From positions 1-12,291 of the forward strand of contig DATATB010000108.1 in NCBI GenBank assembly GCA_036268995.1: DNA of 12,291 bases, read 5' to 3'. The DNA is from DATATB01 sp036268995. Its GTDB lineage: Bacteria; Planctomycetota; Planctomycetia; Pirellulales; PNKZ01. Position numbers and translations under genes: made by a program. Shown here piece by piece: positions 7,001 through 12,291 of the stretch. The notes beneath the pieces are model-generated. The model did not search any database and was not told the origin of the DNA. It saw nothing but the letters and a program-made list of their open reading frames with translations. Numbering within the stretch: position 1 is the first letter of the stretch; every line of letters starts with the position of its first letter.

Positions 7001-9489
7001 CGATCAGCGATCGTTCCCCGGTGCGGGCAACCGTCGGCATGCAGCTGGGCCTGCTCGTCGCCATGCTGCTGGCGGCGGTGAATTCCGCAGGGGCCGACGA
7101 CCTGCCCAAGCTCGCGGGCCCCGTCGTTGTGCATCCGGCAGCGCTCGAGTTGCGGCATGTGCGCCAGCCGCATTCGCTGCAAGTGCTGGGCACGACGGCC
7201 GACGGCTATTCGGTCGATCTGCGTCCCCAGGCCAAACTGCGAATCGCGGATCCGCGAATCGCGTCGATCGACGAACGCGGCTGCGTGCGAGCCGTGTCGA
7301 CGGGCCACACCACCGTTGAAGTCGCCATCGGGCAGCAGCATTTGATCGTGCCAGTCGACGTGCGCATTGCGCCGGCCGAGCCGCCGGCCAGCTTCCGCCA
7401 TGAAGTGATGCCCGTGCTGACGAAGGCCGGTTGCAATATGGGCGCCTGCCACGGCTACTCGCTGGGCAAGAACGGATTCAAGCTGTCGCTGCGCGGCGCC
7501 GATCCCAAGTTCGACTATCGGGCGATCGCCCGCGACGCCTATAGCCGGCGATTGGATTTCCAGTCGCCGCTGAACAGCATCTTTCTAGCCAAGCCGCGGG
7601 GCGATGTTTCGCACGAAGGCGGTGTGCGTTTCCGCCGCGACAGCCTGCTCGATACGATCCTCCGGCAGTGGGTCGCCCAGGGGGCACCCGACGACACGAG
7701 CGACAAGGCCGAGGTGGTGGCCATCAAGCTCCTGCCCGACAAGTTGGTCCTATCGCCTAAGGCCAGGCATCAACTCCAACTGATCGCCAGCTACAGCGAC
7801 GGCTCGACGCGCGACGTGACGCGGCTGGGCATCTTTTCGGCCAACAATACGCAGTTTGCCAATGTCGATGACGAAGGGCTCGTCGTGGCGGAAGACGCCG
7901 GCGAAACCGCCATCGTCGCCCGCTTCGAACGCACGTTTGCGGCCACCGGCGTGATCGTCTTACCGGCCAATCCCGGCTTCCGTCCGACGCCGCTTCCGCC
8001 GCAGGACCGGCTCGTCGATCGGCCGGTGATCGAGAAATTGAATCGGCTCAAGATCGCCCCGTCTCCCCTTGCGGGCGACGAAGAGTTCTTACGGCGCGTG
8101 TACCTCGACTTGATCGGCGTGCAGCCCAAGCCCGACGAGATCCTGGCATTCCTGGCCAGCAAGGCTGCCGATAAGCGCGAGCGGGTGATCGACAGCCTGT
8201 TCGATCGGCCCGAGTTCGTGGACCAATGGTCGCTGAAGTGGGGCGACCTGCTGCAAAACTCGCGCAACACGGTGAGTTCGCCGTCGGTGTATCTGTTTCG
8301 CGAGTTCATCCGCGGCGCCGTCGCGTCGAACATGCCGCTGGACGAGTTTGCCCGGCGGATTTTGACGTCGCGCGGGGGAATCATCGACGATCCGGCGAGC
8401 GTGTACTTCGCCATCAGCAAGGACCCGTTCGACACGGTGGAGCGGGTCACGCAAGTGTTTTGCGGCGTGCGAATGCTCTGCGCTCGCTGCCATAGTCATC
8501 CGCTGGAGAATTGGACCCAGGCTGATTACTACGGCCTGGCGAGTTGTTTCAACCAGGTGACCACGAGGGCCGACGCGCGGTATGCCAAGGTCGCGAAGAC
8601 GCAATTCGTCAAGTTGAACCTGCTGGCAGGCGCAGCCACGAACCCGCGCACCGGCCGCCCGCAGCCGCCGCGTTTTCTGGGCGGCAAAGACCGGCCGCTG
8701 GAGACCGGAGTCGACCGGCGCCAGGCTTATGCCCAGTGGCTGACTTCGACCGACAACACGTTCTTCGCTCGCGGGCTGGTCAATCGGCTGTGGAGCTATT
8801 TTTTCCATCGCGGCATCGTCGATCCGGTGGACGACGTGCGGAGCACGAATCCGGCGATCAATCCGGCGCTGCTCGAGTCGCTGACGCGCGACTTCGTCGA
8901 CTCCCGCTTTGACGCCCGGCAATTGATGCGGCGGATCGTCGGCTCCGACACGTATCAACGCGCCAGTGCTCCCAACGAGTCGAACCGCCACGACGAGCAA
9001 AACTTCTCGCATGCCATCCCGCGGCGAATCCCGGCCGAGGCCCTGCTCGATTCGCTGGTGCAAGCCACCGGCGTGCCGGAGAATTTTATTGGCGCTCCTG
9101 GCGGTTTCCGCGCGGCCCAATTGCCCGACGCCAACGTGCAAAGTGCCTTCCTGAGCCTGTTCGGCAAGCCGCAGCGGATGGAGGCCTGCGAGTGCGAGCG
9201 AGACAACGGTTCGAACATGCTGCAGGCACTGCACTTCATCAACGGCAACACGATCCTGGGGCGCGTCGCCAGCCCCTCCAGCCGGTTGGCCGGGCTGCTC
9301 AGTCGAAAGCTCAGTGACGAGCAACTGGTGACCGAAGTTTATCTGTGGTCATTGGCGCGGCACCCCACGACCGAGGAGCAAAAGCTCAGCTTTTCGTTCT
9401 TGAAGACCTACGGCGCTCGGCGCTCCGAAGCCGCGCAGGACATGATGTGGGCCCTGCTCAACAGCAAGGATTTCTTGCTCGTGCATTGA
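6997..9489 (+). CDS. Exported Big2 / PSCyt1 / DUF1549-DUF1553 protein with two haem-type motifs
   Basis: This 830-residue protein overlaps the PPC gene by ATGA (6997-7000). A Sec signal peptide covers about 1-33 (likely cut in SAGA-DD). A Big2-like Ig domain spans about 40-125. A cytochrome-like segment follows with CNMGACHG (146-153), a C-x4-C-H motif, leading into FKLSLRG, as in planctomycete PSCyt1-type proteins. A second Big2-like domain lies at about 245-322 (SYSDGSTRDVT). DUF1549 covers about 340-535 and contains a canonical CARCH (495-499) followed by SHPLENWTQADYYGLASCF. DUF1553 covers about 565-830 and includes ARGLVNRLWSYFF. Both Cys-His motifs could bind haem c covalently, suggesting an extracytoplasmic redox role, but no reaction is known for this architecture to my knowledge. 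Length and domain order are usual for the family and the gene is intact. It is the last gene of the cluster and converges with the M50 gene. Confidence 0.92.
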   Translation: MTISDRSPVRATVGMQLGLLVAMLLAAVNSAGADDLPKLAGPVVVHPAALELRHVRQPHSLQVLGTTADGYSVDLRPQAKLRIADPRIASIDERGCVRAVSTGHTTVEVAIGQQHLIVPVDVRIAPAEPPASFRHEVMPVLTKAGCNMGACHGYSLGKNGFKLSLRGADPKFDYRAIARDAYSRRLDFQSPLNSIFLAKPRGDVSHEGGVRFRRDSLLDTILRQWVAQGAPDDTSDKAEVVAIKLLPDKLVLSPKARHQLQLIASYSDGSTRDVTRLGIFSANNTQFANVDDEGLVVAEDAGETAIVARFERTFAATGVIVLPANPGFRPTPLPPQDRLVDRPVIEKLNRLKIAPSPLAGDEEFLRRVYLDLIGVQPKPDEILAFLASKAADKRERVIDSLFDRPEFVDQWSLKWGDLLQNSRNTVSSPSVYLFREFIRGAVASNMPLDEFARRILTSRGGIIDDPASVYFAISKDPFDTVERVTQVFCGVRMLCARCHSHPLENWTQADYYGLASCFNQVTTRADARYAKVAKTQFVKLNLLAGAATNPRTGRPQPPRFLGGKDRPLETGVDRRQAYAQWLTSTDNTFFARGLVNRLWSYFFHRGIVDPVDDVRSTNPAINPALLESLTRDFVDSRFDARQLMRRIVGSDTYQRASAPNESNRHDEQNFSHAIPRRIPAEALLDSLVQATGVPENFIGAPGGFRAAQLPDANVQSAFLSLFGKPQRMEACECERDNGSNMLQALHFINGNTILGRVASPSSRLAGLLSRKLSDEQLVTEVYLWSLARHPTTEEQKLSFSFLKTYGARRSEAAQDMMWALLNSKDFLLVH

Positions 9490-9521
9490 CCCATCGAAGG
9501 CCAGCGTCTGCCGTCGACGGC

Positions 9522-11051
9522 TCACTTTGTGACGGGAAACTCCAGCACGATCTTGCCAGAGGGATCGTAGTATTTGTACCACACGGTCACTCCGGCTGAA
9601 TAAGTCGCTTGCATGTCGGGCACTGCGAGCGCTCGCCGGATCGAGTCCTGCTTAAACGCTTGCTTCTGTTCCTCTGTAAGATCCCGCGTCAAGGTGTAGA
9701 TGAACGAGATTGTTTTCCCCGGGCCCGTTTCGACGCGATCAAACCGCGTGATCGGGTCGATCCACTTCGGCAGATGCTTGTTGGTATTGCGAGCCGATTG
9801 TTCGATCTGGAATTCGATCGAGCGATTGCCCCGTGGCGAAAGAGTGGTACCGATCGCGACCGTTGCTCCCAGCAGGTAGACCAGCAGCAGCGCTCCCGTG
9901 GCAGCTGCGCCGGGCGGCCGGACGTGCATCTTTTCCCAGACGCGGAACGTTACGTTGGCCACGGCCTTGGCAGTTTTAACTGCCGGCAATTCGGACTTGA
10001 TCTCGGCACGGATTGCCCGCAGGGTCCCCAGCGGGATGGGTGCGTCCAGCGGCGGCAATTCGCCGCCGAACTGGCGGCTGATATGCGTGGCAATGCCGTT
10101 GGTCTTAAACGTCGGCCGGGCCGAAATCAGGAGCCAGACGCCAATCCACAAGAGAACTTGTTGATCCCGAGTGGCGCCATACGCAATGAGGGCAAATCCC
10201 GCGAGGACATGAAACACGCCCTCCAGATAGCGGTTGCGAGAGAACAAAATCTGGTTCAGCAGCCGACCGCCGTCCAGCGGCAGAACCGGCAGCAGGTTGA
10301 AACCATTGAGTAGCGCGAGCAGCGTCGCGACTTGAGCCACCTCGATGCGATAGGTCTGGACGAGCCCCGGAACCGATAGAGCCGCAAACAGCACCAGCGC
10401 CACGCACAAGCCCGGCAGCGGCCCCAGCAGGGTGACGATGGCCTGCTGGTAGCTCTTGCCGCTGGTGGCCTGGCCGGAAACCGCGGCGCCGAAAAGCGGA
10501 ATGAAGAACATGCGGACGTTGCGGTAGCCGAAAAACTGCATGCCCAGGTAATGCCCCAGTTCATGAAAAAAGAGCACGCCGACCAGCATCGCGGTGAAAG
10601 CGATCGGGCTGTTCTGCATGTGCAAACCCATAAACAGAGCCAAGGAAATGGCAAGGATCACCAGGGTCTGCTTCCAGTTGGCCTTGGGATTGCGAATTTC
10701 CTCCAGGGCCTCGCGCACGGATACCTCGAAGCGGCTCTCCGGTTCGTCGGGCGGAAGCGGCTCGTCCAAATGCGCGGCGCCGCCCCCCGTGGCCAGCGAC
10801 GCTTCCGGGAAGATGTCGCCAGGCTCTGGCTGAGAACCCGCGCCGGCCACTGACAACGCGACGAGCTGTGGGGCGGGTCGTCTGAGGTAGTCGATGCCGA
10901 CAAGAAGGAGCGAGGCAAACAGACCCACGAGCGCGCCAACCACGACAGATGCAAGCTGCATCACCAGAGAACCGCTGAGCGATGCCGAAAAGCCGATCAA
11001 GGCGCCGACACCGGATCCGATTAGCAGGCCGCGAGAACTCGTGAAACGCAT
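9522..11051 (-). CDS. Site-2 protease family (M50) membrane metalloprotease with extra C-terminal domain
   Basis: This 509-residue integral membrane protein has the zinc motif HELGH (163-167) within a hydrophobic segment and the second M50 motif NLLPVLPLDGGR (252-263), which supplies the third zinc ligand (D260). Both are intact, so it should be active in intramembrane proteolysis. Hydrophobic segments are visible at about 8-27, 30-52, 127-147, 150-172, 203-227, 238-268, 277-310 and 381-401. An acidic, Pro-rich linker (about 70-125) separates the first pair from the catalytic core. After the last segment comes a soluble domain of about 105 residues containing NKHLPKWIDPITRFDRVETG and, near the end, YSAGVTVWYKYYDPSGK. 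The ATG at 11051 is preceded by AGGA (11061-11064) at nine bases. The gene lies 33 bases downstream of the hydrolase gene and is probably co-transcribed with it. The protease family is clear; the substrate is unknown. Confidence 0.9.
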   Translation of the reverse strand: MRFTSSRGLLIGSGVGALIGFSASLSGSLVMQLASVVVGALVGLFASLLLVGIDYLRRPAPQLVALSVAGAGSQPEPGDIFPEASLATGGGAAHLDEPLPPDEPESRFEVSVREALEEIRNPKANWKQTLVILAISLALFMGLHMQNSPIAFTAMLVGVLFFHELGHYLGMQFFGYRNVRMFFIPLFGAAVSGQATSGKSYQQAIVTLLGPLPGLCVALVLFAALSVPGLVQTYRIEVAQVATLLALLNGFNLLPVLPLDGGRLLNQILFSRNRYLEGVFHVLAGFALIAYGATRDQQVLLWIGVWLLISARPTFKTNGIATHISRQFGGELPPLDAPIPLGTLRAIRAEIKSELPAVKTAKAVANVTFRVWEKMHVRPPGAAATGALLLVYLLGATVAIGTTLSPRGNRSIEFQIEQSARNTNKHLPKWIDPITRFDRVETGPGKTISFIYTLTRDLTEEQKQAFKQDSIRRALAVPDMQATYSAGVTVWYKYYDPSGKIVLEFPVTK

Positions 11052-11060
11052 GGAAGCCGA

Positions 11061-11064
11061 TCCT
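11061..11064 (-). promoter_or_regulatory. Ribosome-binding site of the M50 protease gene
   Basis: On the minus strand AGGA lies nine bases before the ATG at 11051, in the short gap after the hydrolase stop codon. It supports this start. Confidence 0.5.
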
Positions 11065-11084
11065 GAACCTGGATGTTAGCCGCG

Positions 11085-11744
11085 CTAGCCCTTCAATCGC
11101 GTGAGAAACCGGTCGAACTTCATCATATCGGTCAGTGGTGGTCCGTGACCAAAACATAGCAGGCGAGGTTCCAATTCGGCCAGGCGGCGAATCGAGCGGC
11201 GATTTTCGGCCGGATCGGAACAGAAGAAGTCGGGCGGTGCGTGAAGTCCCGGCCAGGCCGTCGCCAGGTTCATGCCGTTCAGCACATCGCCGACGATCGC
11301 CACGCGATCGCGGTCGCGGAACAGAATCACGTGCCCGGGCGTGTGCCCCGGCGCATGGACGACGCGAAAGCCGGCCACGTCGTCGCCCTGCTGCAAGACC
11401 CGGGCGACGGAATGAGCCGGCCCGGCCCAGAGGCGTGAGCTGAACCGGATGAATCCATTATCCGGCTGCATCGGCCGCTCACCTTGCATCGTCGGCACGT
11501 CTGCCGCGTGGCAGGCCAAATGAATTCTGTAACGCTCGCAGATCGTCCGAGCGGCTCCCTGATGATCGGGATGCACGTGAGTCAGGGCCAGCATCGATGG
11601 CCGGCGGTCACCGAGTTGCCGCACAATTCGCTGTCCGGCCCAGCGTGTGCCGGCATCGACCAGCACGTCGCCGATCAAATACACATTAATCACATGCGGC
11701 GGAAAACCGCCAAGCTGCCAAACGTGCCGGGCCAGTTCTCGCAC
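11085..11744 (-). CDS. Metallo-beta-lactamase fold hydrolase
   Basis: With a GTG start at 11744 the protein has 219 residues; a TTG one codon upstream (11747) is the alternative. It is a compact metallo-beta-lactamase fold: early strand NVYLIGDVLVDAG (D30), metal motif THVHPDHQG (H56, H58, D60, H61), APGHTPGH (H134), GD (D153) and late GHGPP (H200). All binuclear metal-site residues are present, so an active hydrolase is expected. The family covers hydroxyacylglutathione hydrolases (glyoxalase II), lactonases and other esterases, and nothing here picks one substrate. There is no signal peptide, so it is cytoplasmic. The start is set by GGAG (minus strand, 11753-11756), eight bases from the GTG but only five from the TTG; no in-frame ATG fits. 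It sits 106 bases after the stop of the gene at the right edge and 33 bases before the M50 gene. Confidence 0.9.
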   Translation of the reverse strand: MRELARHVWQLGGFPPHVINVYLIGDVLVDAGTRWAGQRIVRQLGDRRPSMLALTHVHPDHQGAARTICERYRIHLACHAADVPTMQGERPMQPDNGFIRFSSRLWAGPAHSVARVLQQGDDVAGFRVVHAPGHTPGHVILFRDRDRVAIVGDVLNGMNLATAWPGLHAPPDFFCSDPAENRRSIRRLAELEPRLLCFGHGPPLTDMMKFDRFLTRLKG

Positions 11745-11752
11745 CAAAAATT

Positions 11753-11756
11753 CTCC
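11753..11756 (-). promoter_or_regulatory. Ribosome-binding site deciding the non-ATG start of the hydrolase
   Basis: GGAG on the minus strand is eight bases from GTG 11744 and five bases from TTG 11747. The spacing favours GTG. The frame remains open upstream with no ATG nearby, and the conserved fold begins about 20 residues after this start. Confidence 0.5.
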
Positions 11757-11792
11757 GGTCGTAATAACAACCAGGGCGGCCGAAAGAATGGC

Positions 11793-11817
11793 AGTCGGCG
11801 GCTCAACGCTGCCGGCT
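11793..11817. repeat. Imperfect inverted repeat between the right-edge gene and the hydrolase gene
   Basis: The arms AGTCGGCGGC (11793-11802) and GCTGCCGGCT (11808-11817) flank the five-base loop TCAAC. In a plus-strand transcript all ten positions pair if two G-U pairs are allowed. In the minus-strand transcript, the direction of the flanking genes, the same two positions become C-A mismatches. No clear T-run follows on either strand, so a terminator call is weak. Confidence 0.3.
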
Positions 11818-11853
11818 GTGCGCAGATAGCTGGCGGGCGGCGCCGCGCGCTGG

Positions 11854-12291
11854 CTAGTGCAGATTGCTGAGAATCGCGTCTCGGGTTTTGTGTTGATCGC
11901 ATAACCGCCGGAATTCGGCGCGGTCGAGGATTTTGCTCACGTAAACCTCGGCCATGACGGGATAGGCGAGCTGATAGTGGGCCGAGTGAAAGCTCAAACG
12001 CGGTGAAGGGCCCGCGACGCGCGCCCCCGATTTATCGAGAATCGTGGCCGAGGGTTGCTGGGCGAATCCGATCTCGACCGGCCGCTGGTCCCAGCCCAAG
12101 AATGCCCAAACCTTGGTTTGGCGGCGCTTGACGTCGTAGAAGACCGGCACCATCATCCGCGCGTCCACACCCAAGTCGGGATCGTCGGCCAGCTTGCTCT
12201 GCCACGACGAAAAGACCGTGGTGTCGGCGCCCGCTCCCTTGCCGCCGCCGAGGTGCGGCGAGCTGACCGGCGCAATCCCGAGCTGCCGGCA
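11854..12291 (-). CDS. Unrecognised protein, C-terminal part, open at the right edge
   Basis: The frame is open to the end of the window, so the gene starts outside it; 145 residues are visible. An in-frame TTG at 12174 is unlikely to be the start, since coding-like sequence continues upstream of it. The visible part runs from a Gly-rich stretch (SPHLGGGKGAGADTT) through a segment with several aromatic residues (PVFYDVKRRQTKVWAFLGW) to a charged, helix-like C-terminus (KILDRAEFRRLCDQHKTRD). There is no membrane segment, no metal motif and only one internal cysteine near the end. I do not recognise a family. The strand and the 106-base gap suggest it could be upstream in the same transcript as the hydrolase and the protease, but this is not certain. 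Confidence 0.65.
   Translation of the reverse strand, partial: CRQLGIAPVSSPHLGGGKGAGADTTVFSSWQSKLADDPDLGVDARMMVPVFYDVKRRQTKVWAFLGWDQRPVEIGFAQQPSATILDKSGARVAGPSPRLSFHSAHYQLAYPVMAEVYVSKILDRAEFRRLCDQHKTRDAILSNLH

Noticed and set aside
8089..9324. A 411-codon minus-strand open frame within the DUF1549/DUF1553 gene
   Set aside because: It is a shadow of the plus-strand frame, which contains CARCH and conserved DUF1553 sequence.
9510..9521. Perfect 12-base palindrome GCCGTCGACGGC at the convergent junction
   Set aside because: Palindromes of this length are expected a few times by chance in a window of this size. It has no loop suited to a terminator and no T-run.
9609..10313. A 234-codon plus-strand open frame inside the M50 gene
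   Set aside because: It lies opposite the catalytic HELGH/PLDGGR gene, has an Arg/Gln-rich composition and shows no recognisable motif.

Overview
The window looks like a chromosomal segment from a planctomycete, probably of the Pirellulales type. This rests on gene content: a DUF1501 protein, a PPC-domain protein and a DUF1549/DUF1553 haem-motif protein lie together, and there is a PEP-CTERM protein. These families are strongly expanded in Planctomycetes. The DNA is GC-rich and the reading frames are uniform throughout. I see no mobile element, RNA gene, CRISPR array or phage gene.

Layout. The left edge holds the 3' end of a PEP-CTERM surface protein gene (+). Facing it is a large minus-strand gene for a secreted multidomain SGNH-hydrolase-like protein (462-2450). 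A 357-base divergent intergenic region (2451-2807) follows. It carries a candidate promoter for each direction and an 18-base dyad between them. From 2808 to 9489 runs a plus-strand cluster of four genes: a small beta-rich protein of unknown function, a Tat-exported DUF1501 protein, an exported two-PPC-domain protein, and a large exported Big2/PSCyt1/DUF1549/DUF1553 protein. The last three are joined by two ATGA stop/start overlaps, so they are almost certainly co-translated. Facing this cluster, a minus-strand run comes in from the right edge: an unrecognised gene open at its 5' end, a metallo-beta-lactamase-fold hydrolase, and a site-2 (M50) membrane protease carrying an extra C-terminal domain.

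How the genes may work together. The four-gene cluster is the most system-like part of the window. The DUF1501 protein has an alkaline-phosphatase-superfamily look and a twin-arginine signal, so it is probably exported folded. Its two downstream partners have Sec-type signals. One is built of PPC beta-sandwich domains. The other carries two cytochrome-c-type haem motifs (C-x4-C-H and C-x2-C-H). Planctomycetes carry many paralogous sets of this kind. No biochemical function is established for them to my knowledge, and I assign none. The small first gene lacks a signal peptide and is the least familiar component. The minus-strand hydrolase and protease are closely spaced and may be co-transcribed, but no shared pathway is evident.
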